Shown here: one piece after another, positions 48,849 through 60,575 of the stretch
Layout of the letters: every line of letters begins with the position of its first letter
Position numbering within the stretch: position 1 is the first letter of the stretch
From: Stenopsyche tienmushanensis
Taxonomy: Eukaryota > Arthropoda > Insecta > Trichoptera > Stenopsychidae
Assembly: GCA_008973525.1 (NCBI GenBank)
Contig: WACJ01000517.1
Span: forward strand, 1,426,001 to 1,490,000
DNA: 64,000 nt
Reading direction: 5' to 3'
The notes under the pieces: model-generated
What the model was told of the DNA's origin: nothing
Database searches by the model: none
The model's input: the letters and a program-made list of their open reading frames with translations, nothing else
Translations under genes and position numbers: made by a program

Positions 48849-50635
48849 CAGATTTATTATTATTTCTTAGCTATTTTGTCTAATGAGCCCAAGAAAAGAC
48901 TGAAAAGGAAACGATAGATCTATCATTTCTGGGATTTAAAAAAGGGAAGATTTACATTGGATCGTCAGTCAGTATAAATCAAACTGCTCGTGTAAAAAAT
49001 ATTTTATCACTTAGAACAGAAAATTATTTAATGATAAACAAAGTCTGTCTTAGTATGAAATTCAAAAGACAAAAAAATTGGCAACTGATAGCTATTGCAA
49101 GTAAGTTAAGGTATCCAAAAGACGATGGCCATTGTATTTTCTTAAAATAAATTACTTGGAATGACGTAATATTGTCCATTAACTTCTTTCGTTTCGAGAC
49201 TTTTTTTCACTCTCTTATCTATTTCGAATTCGACAACTTTTTCAATTAAAAAATCCCATCTTGACAGCTAAATGGTGAAATCGATGCCGCGTTGTTCTCG
49301 TTACCGACGCGACGCAATCTTTTGGAAATTTCGGAGGCAACGCTGACAAATTAGGGGAAATCGAATGAAAACGTGACTTAATTTTCAATTTTGTATGCGA
49401 TTTTTCCTTCTCTGTATATATACATATATCCTTTAACAACATATCTCATTCAAAATACATCAGGGCTCAAATCAATATCGAAGTCAATTCAAAATGAAAT
49501 CTTGCGGTTTCCGAGTCAAATAAAGCAGCCAAAACATAATATTGAAATTCCAGCTTATAAATAATTTGCAAATGATACTTATGTATTTGGAATTAAACAT
49601 TATCCAAGATCGACATCAATGAATAAATTTTAGCATTAACAGACATGAGTGCAATGGCATCCGCTTATTATAATCTTTCAACGTAATAAAATTAAGCTTC
49701 AAATCGTCTTCGCAGATTTTTTCCCGCTATGAAATAACGTCATCGTCTGAAAAATACGTCGCTCGTCTATTTAATGAGGTTTCATTACAATCGATGAATA
49801 ATTAATAGTCATCAAATTTAATTCTTCAATCTCTTGAGAGACGTGCAAGTATTTAACGACTCAATAAAAATGTCACGAAAGACTCCTTCAATCAACTGAA
49901 TAGATAATAAGCTTCTTAGGAATATTGAAAGAATTACGACTCTTGCGTAAATTTATGTCCAACAAAAATAGCTTTGTATTTCAGGGAGATAAATCATTTT
50001 ACTATTTAAGGGCGGGTTTATCAACGAATCTGATTAGTATTTATTGGGAGCTACAATAAATATTTTCATTAATTTTATGCCGATTTAACTTTGACAATGA
50101 TATTAGATCCTTTTGAATCAGATTTACACCAATATTCCGATCTTTTTACGGTATACTTTTTGATAGTTATGTTGGACCAAATAATTACCTAAAGAGATTC
50201 CCTCATTCTCATTGCCCATTAACTCCTCCAAGTGAATGATGAAATTGTTTATTTAAACAAATGCGATTATTTTGCTTGATTTTTGTGTCGATTACATACA
50301 AGCATTTCGATGCTTTTGCTCGTCTGATTCATATTTTTTCTGCTTATCCATCATATCATCCACTTTTGAAACTTTCCTTCGTTACATTTCGAGTTTTGCT
50401 CAAATCGGATCATCCAAAAGCCATCAAAACTCATATAAATAAATAAATATTCTTTTTGACCTGACTTGAGCCTTATTTTGACGATATATTTGTGCTTTTG
50501 ATGTATTCAATAAACTATTACACTGGGTATATATTTTCATCCGAAAAGACAGTATTTAGAAGAATAGCATTAGTTGTATATACTTGTAAGAGGAATACTT
50601 TATTTTAGATTTCACAAACAATATTGGAAATATAT
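48849..50635. other. Intergenic A+T-rich stretch
   Basis: Nothing recognisable; open frames at 49242-49442 and 50261-50446 are without motif. Confidence 0.45.
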
Positions 50636-51109
50636 GGCTCAATAAGTTCATAGGATGACAAAAGTAAAGAAGAACCATCATTAGCGAAAATTATATGGCG
50701 TTATTGGTGCGTTCGATGGAAACAATTGCGAAAGAATGACCCCAAATATAAAAGAAAAAAGTGCTCTTTCACCAAGATAATGCACCATGTCACAAATCGA
50801 TCGCAACAATGACAAAATTGCAGGAATTGCACTCTGAATTGCTCTCCCATTCACCGTATTCTCCGGATCTGACTCCCGACGACTACTACCTGTTTGTAGA
50901 CTTAAAATAATGCTCCAGGGAAAAATATTTGATTTCAATGAAGTAATGATTGCCGAAACTGAAGACAATGATTTTTTCTATAATAAAGGCATTGAAATGT
51001 TATAGAAGCATTTAAATTAATGTATCACTCTTAAAAAATACTATGTTGAGTAATAAAATTTTGTCTAAAAAATGTTGTTTTATTAGTCATCCTACGAACT
51101 TATTGAGTG
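50636..51109 (+). mobile_element. Internally deleted mariner, CACTCAATAAGTTCGTAGGA ends
   Basis: Inverted ends ctcaataagttcataggatg (50638) and catcctacgaacttattgag (to about 51106) bound about 470 bases. On plus, 50755-50910 reads VLFHQDNAPCHKSIATM, then LQELHSELLSHSPYSPDL and TPDDYYLFVDLK. These are the second and third catalytic-Asp blocks of a DD34D mariner, both Asp retained, before a stop. The N-terminal DNA-binding half and the first Asp block are deleted. The minus-strand frame 50681-50968 is a shadow. Confidence 0.85.
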
Positions 51110-53764
51110 AGGTGTTAAAGGTTGTATAGAAAGAAGGTAATAGATTTGGTTTAGCAAACGCGATACTACAATATTTAATATATTTGCAACTTGCTCAATT
51201 ATCTATCTTTTTATGTAAGCCTAAGTATGTTTTTAAAAGTCAAAGCTCTGGAATCTTATTATAAAGATTTGGATTCGAAAGCTAGTGAAGTTCATTAGAA
51301 TATGTCCAATAAAAATTTGCATTTTCAGCAACATTTCCTAAATACTTACATCTTCGATACTAGGGCCTAATTGTTTTTATTTATTTATACAGCAATTGCA
51401 TACATTATCCGTTACTATTTTAGATAGAAAATTAAGCTGATAAGGCATTTTTTGATTAAAAAAAATACTTCATTCATACTAATTAGCTTGGGTGCTCTGT
51501 GCAAAATTGTTACAATTTACCTTCCAAAAAAAAAATCAACGCTTAAGTCAGCACGTTTTTAATATAATCCGAACCGGCTTTTCTCTTATAGCTCATAAAA
51601 CGATTTAATAACCGCGGATTACTTACTTTAATATATAATAAGTGAATCAGTGTATTAAGGAACAGTTCCGGAAGATAAAGCGCCCAAATTGACAATTGTA
51701 AGCTTACGCTTTACATTTACATCTTTTATTCCCAGGGGAGAAACACAGTTTTATGCTCGAGACCCGAATAACGATAATGCTCCCCGAATAACTAACAAGA
51801 TCTCAAATATTATCTTTTTACTGGGAGCATTCGCCTTCGTTTAAAATTTCGATCGCAAATTGAATCAAACATCCACGTATCGAATTGCCAATATTAATAC
51901 AGGGCAACGTATATTGTTTCTCGGGAGGCTTTAGAGGGACTTCAATTTCGGTAGCTAATTGATCTTAAATTGAGTTATAAAACAAAGCTTTATCTCTGGG
52001 TTCGAAAAGTTTCTCTATAACAAACCATATTATGATGACCGAGTTGATAAAATTGTAATAACGGGTTGCTTTATTAGATATGGAAGGCGATAAAATTCGA
52101 TGCCTCTATTATGTACATTTCAGACTTACTTACACACCACCCCAAAGTTCAACCACCCTACCAATATGACAAGTTTGACAAACTTGTAACTCGATCATTT
52201 CAGATTGAAATATGCAAGAGCACTTGGAAAAAATTAAGTAGAAACAATAGCTCTATATTAATATATCAAAAACAAACATATCTAGCTTTCAAAGAAAAAT
52301 AATTTACGATCTAGTGGCATTCTTTTAACACTCGCCAATTTATATAAACGACAAAATACAACTTTAGACAAAATCAAATCATATTTGTGATATTTAAATA
52401 TTTAAAAAACGGAATTTTTGAAAGATTTTCGAAATGTGACTTAGAATTAAAATACATTAAGAATGTGATTTTTAAATGTATTTTAATTTCAAAATTATCT
52501 ATTTTAAATGGAAATGTATTCCTGGTTGTTTTAGTGATATATGGACCCCTAAATACATTTCATTATATCCACATTTTTATTCTCAATGTTAAGCCGGATT
52601 TAACGCTTGAACTTGAATCTTGAATCTTTTTAGATAACCACCTTTTTTTAATATTATATTTTGTCTCGGTATGTGTTAATAGTGGTCCTTGAAGCTCAAA
52701 CAAAGGTACACGTTTGAACGAAATGATCACTTTATAAGTCCCGGAAACTATTTTAAAATTATGTTTCGGGAAAATGGGGAAATGCGTGGAATTTTCTTGC
52801 AGTTACCGGAAGAATTCGAAAGTAAGATCGTCGCTTCTGCATACCAATGAAAGAATTTAGTGCGCAATTTCCACTTTCGATATTCCATACAGGGAGCGAT
52901 TTTATTATTTTCACTGTGAGTATTCGTGGATAATAAAAACCTATGAGATAAGTTCTTTAAAATGAATGATCAAAAACGGTCAATTAATGCGAAATGCGTA
53001 GAAATTTCATTTGAAATTGTTTATGTTTATTTCGCACCCCCCAATGGAATTGTGCATTGTTTATCTATGTTAAATAGAGGTTTCATAATGTAAGGCGACA
53101 CCGTTGCAAATAGGGTACAAATAAGCGGAAGAGGTATACTACTTGAGGCTTCAGACTATGGAGCAACTCTTGACCTGCTGTCAGGCTTTAGTTGTACCTA
53201 CTCCTGCAGCGGATCCTCTTTCCAACCACCTCTCGCCCAACCACCCCCACAACCGACCCCTAGCCGTGTTCCTTTGTAATTTGCCTAGGTTATTTTTGTT
53301 GCTGGAAGCCTTGTGAAGCGGAAAGAAAAGTAATTTCATTAATAAGGGTAAATATAAAGCTTTTTATATTGTCTCTTTGTCATTATTTTTTTAATTATTC
53401 CTGCGCGACGGCCTCTCCTTGTCTTTATATTTTTACGATGAAACTCTTAAAAGTTTCAATGAACTCTCAAAGGCTTTTGCGCTGATATTTTGCCAGCTAA
53501 TTTCTCTACACCGTTCGTCAATTAAAAGGTGTAAATATTTGTTTTGATAATATTCTAAAATACACCAAAATATTAATAAAACATAAATCTATCTACACGA
53601 GTAACTTCCAGTTACTGTCCCAATTATTTCTCAAATGCGATTGAATCGCCCGAAATTTCATTTCAAAGACACCGATCGATCAACAAGTGAATGGTGCTTC
53701 AAACATAATATTGTCCAATTTTTTCTCAATATTAATTTCGTACATGCAAATATGTATGAAAATG
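51110..53764. other. Intergenic stretch with a G+C-rich patch at 53090-53290
   Basis: Mostly A+T-rich without features. The patch at 53090-53290 is unique, Pro/Cys-codon-like in some frames, but has no recognisable domain or splice structure. It is a candidate conserved element or an unrecognised exon. Confidence 0.4.
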
Positions 53765-53881
53765 AATTTTTTTTTAATTTTTTATATGTGTAGACAGTCA
53801 ACTAAGCTATAAAATTTTAAAAAAATAATAGGTTTTTTAGTTAAACTTTTATATTTTTTTATCACTCTCTTGATCATCTTT
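53765..53881 (-). mobile_element. Fragment of the same Mutator-like element (3' non-coding part)
   Basis: atatgtgtagacagtcaact, then aagctataaaat and ttttttagttaaac, match 25550-25670 in the same orientation. The similarity ends at about 53881, where the RTE LINE copy begins, so the LINE probably inserted next to or into it. Confidence 0.6.
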
Positions 53882-53892
53882 TATATTTTTTA

Positions 53893-54966
53893 TCTCGGGT
53901 ACATAGGGAAGCCCCGAAGGCCTGGAGTGTAATACTTTTTAAAAAAGGAGACAATTCATTGCTTAAGAACTATCGTCCAATTTCGCTTCTCTCCCATATA
54001 TATATAAAGTATTCTCTAGAGTTAAAACTAATAGGCTGGCAGATCGATTTGACAAATTTCAACCTTTAGAACAGGCTGGATTTAGAAAAGGCTTTAGTAT
54101 CATCGAGCATATCCACATACTAAGACAAATCATCCAGAAAACCGAAAAATACAATCAGCCACTGTCTTTCTTGGGCAGTTTTAGACTCACTACAACGCTG
54201 TAATATAAACTATCTCCCAAGCTTATCATAAACGCTTTGGAAGATGTGTTTAAACTGCTATCTTGGAAAAAGTGCCGACACAGTATTGACAACACACAAG
54301 TGGAGAAATTGTGACATAGTATTAATAGCCGAATCGTCTGAAAAGCTTCAAGACATGCTCCAAGACCTAAACGAAGTGTCAAGTAAAATTTGTCTGAAAA
54401 TGAACATGGATAAAATCGAAGCCATGATAAATAGTCACAATTCTCATACCTTTGGGGCGATATCCATTGGGGGAACACAAATTGAGGTTAAAAATGAATA
54501 CACTTATCTGGGACAAGTAATATATCTCAACAGAAATTGACAGACGAATACCACTGGGATGGCAGCATTTAACCAACGCATCATCCCAGTGTTAACCCAC
54601 GAAGACGTGGAATCCAATATCAAGCATTTTACACAGAATAAAGTTTTCCCAGCGTGCCATAGAGAGATCTATGCTCGGAGTGTCTTTATAATATAGAATC
54701 AGAAACGAGGATATCCGAAGAAGAACTCGAGTAGTAGACGCTACTGAAAGAATTGACACACTTAAGTGGCAATGGGGGAGACAAATGTGTCGAAAAAACA
54801 ACGGTCGATGGGGAAGAAAAGTGTTGGAGTGTAGACCCCTGTAAGACTGACGACATCGAAAGAATAGCAGGATGAAGCTGAATGTGGAAAGCGGAGGATC
54901 GAGAGGGATGAAGACTCATGCGTTCAACGGTGGACGAACACAAACTGATGATGATGATGATGATTA
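53893..54966 (+). mobile_element. RTE-like LINE, decayed reverse transcriptase and 3' end
   Basis: Frames on plus give, in order: KKGDNSLLKNYRPISLLSH (reverse transcriptase, 53940-54000), then after a deletion CDIVLIAESSEKLQDMLQDL (54315) and LKMNMDKIEAMINSH, IGGTQIEVKNEYTYLGQVI near 54500, and frames with RRGYPKKNSSS and the QRWTNTN end near 54940. The order matches RTE-type LINEs. The catalytic [FY]ADD box is reduced to a remnant just before IVLIAESSE. The 3' end carries a (GAT)n tract at 54948-54966. Only 54244-54540 stays open for 98 codons. Frameshifts and deletions make it dead. Confidence 0.75.
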
Positions 54967-55160
54967 TGAATCTTTCCTCAGCGGTCAGACTGCATGACGA
55001 TTTGAAGATTCCGCCACGACCAGGCGCACAGCTCATCAGATACCCATTGAAACCATCCTACTGTATTCAACCATCGACATCTTATTCCGCACTCTATGTA
55101 AGAGTCTATTGTGACAATAAAATCAAAAGGTTATCGTGGCTTTAAAAAGAACATAATTTA

Positions 55161-56089
55161 TCGGCTTTAAATCCTACATCTTAAAATAGACATCAAGGAC
55201 CTCCAATTTACTATAAGTCGCAGTACAAAACACTTAAAAAACTAAGAACACTTGCCTGAGTATCGACGCTGCATGACGTTCAGGATAGATCCTGAAGTAC
55301 GGGACGCATTCTGGAACAACACTGCACTTTATTTATTAAGATATATCCCTCTGACGATTAAGCCAAACCGTATAACCTAAGAACCGAACACGCACTGATT
55401 GTCGCCTAGCTTAATTCGACGGCTCAACTGAGCGTACGAATATAAATGTATTAATACTAAATGAAAATTATTATGAAAAACTATTGAAAGAATGCATGAG
55501 ATTCTCTCTGAGATGAGCTCTTTTGATATATTCCCAAAAATATTTTTATCAAATTTGAAATTCATTAAAAAATAATATATTTATGCAACGAAAAGGATGG
55601 TGATTATTTTTGAAAAATAATATTTTTGGGAATGTATCGCAGCAGCTTATTTAATCCCATGATTTTTAAAAAATAGTTTTTCTTATAAATATTAATAATT
55701 TATCATAAATGCGTTTCAATCTGTCCGTCCAGTTTAGGCGTCGAGTTTATGCTATGCAACAATATTCGGTGCGGAGCTATATTTTATTTTCACAGGTTAG
55801 GATGTGCATGTGCGTATGTTAAGTGATATTTTTTAATACACAGAGTGTTGTGCCGTTCCGGAATGTGATCCGTGTTCCAGACTGTATCCTGATCGTCATG
55901 CAGCTAAAATATTGAGGCAAGTAGTCATAGTTTTTAAGTATATTGTAATACGATTATTAGGCTTATTATCGAAATGCTTAATGTTGAACAATTGCATTGA
56001 AATTTCAAGAACACAGATCGGAAATAATACTCATAGTGGATTGGAAAATCAAGATGTCTATTTTAAGATGTAGGATTTAGGTCCGATTT
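55161..56089. repeat. Pair of long inverted arms, unknown element
   Basis: The left arm (55161-55360) and the inverted right arm (about 55815-56089) share several blocks in order: atgtctattttaagatgtag plus gattta at the outer ends, cttgcct and ctgcatgacg plus tcaggata further in, and ggaac...aacact innermost. The right arm is about 70 bases longer because of an internal difference. The centre (55361-55814) is A+T-rich and holds no gene. A foldback element or two inverted insertions would both fit. Confidence 0.6.
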
Positions 56090-56644
56090 TTGTATCATTT
56101 TTTTAAAATCACGACTAACATTCAAATGTATATGTAAAATACGATATTCGGAAGTGATTCATTTAGCATTTCATAGCTAAAAGCTTCATTAAGCATCAAT
56201 TTTTCCTTAGATTAAAGAAAATACATCATATATCATTTTAAAAATATATCATCAGCTAAATAATTGGACTAAAATGTGTCAAATATTTAATTTCAGGTAT
56301 GAAATCGTGTTTAATATAAAAGCAATCCGCAATTGTTTGATTACGAAATCGACCAGCCTTGATCAATCAATAGTCTTAAGTTTAGATGGACGTTGTGAAA
56401 AATTGTACAGTGTGGTTCAAAAGAACTGCTGGTGAACCAAATTCCAAAGGTGTCCAGGACTTCAAAATTCATGCAGTAAGAGCTCTCAGGTAAGGATAAT
56501 AAGATTTACAAGATAAATTTGAGCTATCATTTAATTTCTCATCTAAAATATACACACAAAATATTTGGTCTAATGGATGTTTAAATTTTTTGTTTTAGGT
56601 AAGTCTTTCGAATAGCGCAATATCAATCCGAAATACCGAAGTTT
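56090..56644. other. Intergenic stretch with an exon-like open segment
   Basis: At 56385-56489 an ATG-led frame of about 35 codons (MDVVKNCTVWFKRTAGE and on) runs to a strong donor CTCAG|GTAAGG. No family is recognised and no partner exon was found, so it is not annotated as a gene. Confidence 0.3.
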
Positions 56645-57297
56645 TCAAATATACTCATACTTTGAATTAAATACATAATGCGTAAAAATACGTAAAACCG
56701 AAACATAAATATTCTTCAGAATATTGTCGATTATTTTTTCTGATTTTACTGGATACATTTTCTTTTGTATGAGACGTATGATGTCTAGTAATATCGTCAC
56801 TACTTCTTTCACTTGTACTCCCTGTGTCATTAATATTTTGGTCTGATTCACGATTTCGTTTGGTAATAAATGTATCCATTGTAAGGTAGGCGAGAGCTCT
56901 CAGCTGAATACCGGGGCCCAGTTATATTCGTGTTGCTTCTGTGGACCAGTCCCAGTTACCTCCGTTCATAGAGCTTCTGACGGCCTGCGACTGCCGCGTC
57001 TCCCGTAACGTTGACGAGAAGGATTCCACAGGGTGATGGTGCTGGATTTCAAAGACGATTGTTTCTCCATAGCATGTTTATTTACTCCACTTTGAACAGA
57101 CTGCGGCTGCGAGGCGTAGAATACCCAAAGTCTACGTTAAACGGTTAACATACGCGCAATTGATTTGGCTAATTCAAAATTACATTAACTCTTTCGTTGA
57201 CTTTCATAATTTCGCCAACGACTTTTTCGGTTTTCACTGTTTTGCAGAATTTTTCGTTTTTACCAATTTTTCACGGTGCACCGGTTGAGAAACACTA
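56645..57297 (-). mobile_element. hAT element, 5' part with N-terminus of a SCAND3/ZBED-like transposase
   Basis: On minus the right-hand end reads AGTGTTTCTCAACCGG from 57296, a classic hAT terminus. A minus frame from an ATG at 56879 starts MDTFITKRNRESDQN and, after a Ser/Thr-rich stretch, gives KIRKNNRQYSEEYLCFGFTY. This is the start of the transposase just ahead of its BED zinc finger in this group. The zinc finger itself and all later parts are missing, and the left end was not found. It stands directly against the Mutator-like copy, with ctttacac at the junction as a possible target duplication. Confidence 0.6.
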
Positions 57298-57780
57298 CTT
57301 TACACAGTAGGTGGCAATAATTATATTATATTTAATATATTCATCATCTTCAAAATGGAACTGTAGTCGTTATTAAATATCCCAGCAGCAATGTATGTTA
57401 ATATTTCAATGATTTTTACACCAGAATGTAGGTGCTTTAGAGTCAGTCGCCAAACCGTCGAGTTAAAACATTCATTAGCATTTTGGATATGGCCACCCAA
57501 GTATCTTTGAAGTAATTCATCCCTGGACAAATCTTTATAAATTGGTAAGATATGCTGTTTTATATCTTGGCCAAGAAATGGAGTCAGATCTTCAAGCCTT
57601 GGATATTTTTTAAAGCAATGGTTTTCTGCCATTTGCACCTACTTTTGACTCCAGTCGGATTCCCATGAGTTTTTTATAATTCCTCAAACTTCTCTATCTT
57701 TCGTTCCTTTATTGAGATATTTTGACATTTTTGCTTCGAAAATCTAACCACACACGATAAACTATAGAGCTAAACTTGAC
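57298..57780 (-). mobile_element. Mutator-like transposase fragment (copy at 57 kb)
   Basis: A minus-strand open frame of 105 codons (57321-57638) reads FLGQDIKQHILPIYKDLSRD, then LLQRYLGGHIQNANECFNST, VW, and KIIEILTYIAAGIFN. The arrangement G[HK].QN.NE.FN...W, then EI.T..A...FN, matches Mutator-like transposase domains of insects. Its twin at 26038-26515 is the same segment with frameshifts. The ATG is internal to the transposase, so the open frame is a fragment. The N-terminal part is absent. Homology stops at about 57780. Confidence 0.7.
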
Positions 57781-58739
57781 TTCGAGCAACTTCGAGCTGA
57801 CTTCGAGCAACTTTAATTTCACAAACCTACAGTTAGAGATATATGAGTACAATATAGCAATAATTTTGCTTAAAATATTTTTAGGAACATCTTCTATAAT
57901 AAAACTAAAGATACAAAAGATTTAAACCAATGTTCATAAATTCTATTTATTATATCAAATAGTGCCAATGTATTAATATAAACATGATTTGAAATTAGTT
58001 TATAATTTCATCTTAATTGATCATGCTATGGCTTTTATAGTTAATTGTGTGTTTGCACACAGAATTATCATTATAAACTCCTATTATTATTTTCAAGTGC
58101 TTAATCTTCTTTTGAACAAAGATTAATTTCAATAATTGCAATATAAATTGCATTGAATTTAATTCCATAATATTACCAAATCAAAAACATTAATATACCT
58201 TATAATCAAAATGCTTTTCAATTTCCATTAAGCTTTTAATATACACTAAGAAATTTAATTATTTTAAAACATTTCATCTCGTAGTCAAACTTTCCATGGC
58301 AGACTTCTTGAAATCCTTGTAATTTTGTGAACTTTTTTAATAACACTTCAGAATCATCTTGAAATGAGTACTGCAAAATTTTCATTTAAATTATAATATT
58401 CTTAGTCATATTTATTTTTAATATCTATTAATATACATATCACTAATAGCAAATATTCTTAAATGACCCAAATTACGCTTCGGATTAATGCCTCTACTGA
58501 TTCTATCGATGGTCTTCGTATATTAGATTGCCATAGTAGGCTAATTAATAGATTCTTCTTGTTAATACGCAGACTATGAAATAATTGGGCAGGGCTACAA
58601 ATGAATGACTTATTTGTAACGATTTGTAACATTGTATAAAAATATCAATCTATTAAAGTTTTCACTGTACCAACAAATTTGGGAGATGAGAAATATCAAT
58701 ATTTCTTCTTTTGACTTCTATGTTGCTGACTTGTGCAGG
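57781..58739. other. Intergenic A+T-rich stretch
   Basis: A short repeat of gacttcgagcaactt occurs right after the Mutator-like copy (57779-57812). Nothing else is recognised. Confidence 0.45.
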
Positions 58740-59030
58740 TCTTCGTTCGTTAATAAGAACCTTGTGTTCATTAATTTGAATATTTTTGCTCTCTGATCAG
58801 AATAATCTTAGCCATTTTCCATTGTGAGGGAAAGTTGAGCGTTTTTAGTACCACATTAAATGTTTGCACCAAGAACTTAAATCTTTTGTTAGGAAGTTCT
58901 TTTATCATTTTTCTCGTCATAAGATCGTAGCCAGACGGTTTTATTATGTTAACCTTTGCTATAACTGATCTAACTTTTCGACTTGTGAATTTTTTTAAGC
59001 AAATGTTTGGTTTTTTGCATTTGGGGACCG
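58740..59030 (-). mobile_element. Jockey-like LINE reverse transcriptase fragment
   Basis: On minus, a frame starting near 59000 reads KFTSRKVRSVIAKVNIIKPS, then GYDLMTRKMIKELPNKRFKF, LVQTFNVVLKTLNFPSQWKM and AKIILI, ending near 58790. This is the N-terminal reverse-transcriptase block of Jockey-clade LINEs: a KSPGYD-like box, an LT.I.NA.L-like helix and FP..WK.A.I..I. The stretch is open for about 70 codons but begins without Met and is cut on both sides, so it is a relic. Confidence 0.75.
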
Positions 59031-60142
59031 GTGGATCTCATCTTCCTTTTCTAAAGTATCTGTTCACTGATGTATTATATTTGATCTGAAAAAAATCTTA
59101 TTCAAACAATCCTAATTTCAATTTATCACGTGTCGAAAGTAAATGGAAAAACACTCGACATTCCACCCTAAGAACAAGAAAAAGTATTTCATGCATATTT
59201 ATAATTTATGTTTGTTTTGATAGTAGTTTTAACTAATTGCCATTATCCCGAGTGTTGTATCATTTAATTATGCCATAAAATGTACAACGACATTGTCGAG
59301 CCCTATTCGGGAAAATTTTCAGGTAAAAAAAGCACATTATGCCTCTAAAGTTTGAATGTCCTTATTTATGAAAGTTCTTCAAAATTTACCCGGCGAATTA
59401 TGTAAAGAAATATCACTTATTTCCACCCCTAGATTTCTCCCGTATCTCTTCGGGTATTTTTTTAAACTTTGTTTATTTGTAGCTGATAAAATTTATTATG
59501 AAACTTTTAATAAAATAACTTTTGATCTAGTCTCGTGGAGCTCGAGAATGAGTTAAACTTTTGACGAGTTTCTTTCACTGAAGTGAAAAAATTGGTGTTG
59601 CAGGATACGCTACAAATTTATATTAAGAAATAAAAGCATTCGCACAATACGAAAACTCGAAGCGCTATCGTCTGCGGCTGTTTGCGACCGAAATGCTTGT
59701 TGTTTGCGAATCTCGCCAAATTATTACGAGGGTGGCTCGCGTATATAAATACATGCAGTGAAAAATATTTCAATGCGCATTTTGATGAGGGAAAACATCA
59801 TTAGAACTTCTTAATTTGATGGAAAGAATAAAATTGTTTTGTCATCTTTGGGCTGGGTCAAATATACCAAAGTTTGTACCCTCGGGGTGCAATTCTTGGC
59901 AAAACGAATTAGGAACTAATTGATTGCGCAAGCAAAACGTGCTGGTGTCCCAGAGAGACCTCAACTTTATAATAGATGTATAAATACATGGCCAGACGCT
60001 TAACTCACTTATCGTTCGACCCGGATAGTGTCACAAACAGCTTATAACAAACTTCCAAATATTTTACAAGTATCTTCAACTTCAGCAGCATACATACATA
60101 GAACCACCAACTTACAGCTTAAGCCATAAGACTTCAAATATA
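59031..60142. other. Intergenic stretch without recognised features
   Basis: About 59850-60120 is less A+T-rich than its surroundings but has no motif I can name. The open frame 59356-59556 looks like chance. Confidence 0.4.
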
Positions 60143-60575
60143 TGAGGTCCTCCTGAAAGAAATCCATTATTTTTGTATGCTCTTGTTTGAGTTTCATCTG
60201 TATCCAGACACGGTAAAGTAAACAATTTTATATCTTTTTTATTGTTGTATGATTCATCAGCTCTATTTTTTGTGTTATAAACATTATTTTATTATTAACC
60301 CTTAAAAGAGGTATGACACAGAGTTGTGTCCGAATCCCAGTGATTCAGAAAAGGCATTCTTACATGTTGAGCTTGGAGACAGACAGAGACGGAGAGTATC
60401 TCGCACGTTGAGTTTAGAGAGAAACAGAGACGGAGAGAGTTTCTTGTGTACATCGTAAGATTGTATAGATCGTTAACCCAAATTTAATGACATATTTTAT
60501 ATTGACTTGTGTAAAAAATTAAAGCTTGAATGAAGTTAGAATAAAAAAATAATGGATTTCTTTCGGAATGACCTA
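60143..60575. mobile_element. Mariner-type MITE with TTAGGTCATTCCGAAAGAAATCC ends
   Basis: The left end tgaggtcctcctgaaagaaa and the right end, read inverted, ttaggtcattccgaaagaaa both continue into tccattattttt, giving an inverted repeat of about 34 bases. TA flanks both sides. The 430-base interior has no transposase. Inside, a block around gagacagacagagacggaga (60375) is repeated 43 bases on as gagagaaacagagacggaga. Confidence 0.75.

Noticed and set aside
54686..55036. 116-codon minus-strand open frame with an Ile run
   Set aside because: Antisense to the RTE LINE; the Ile run is the (GAT)n tail.
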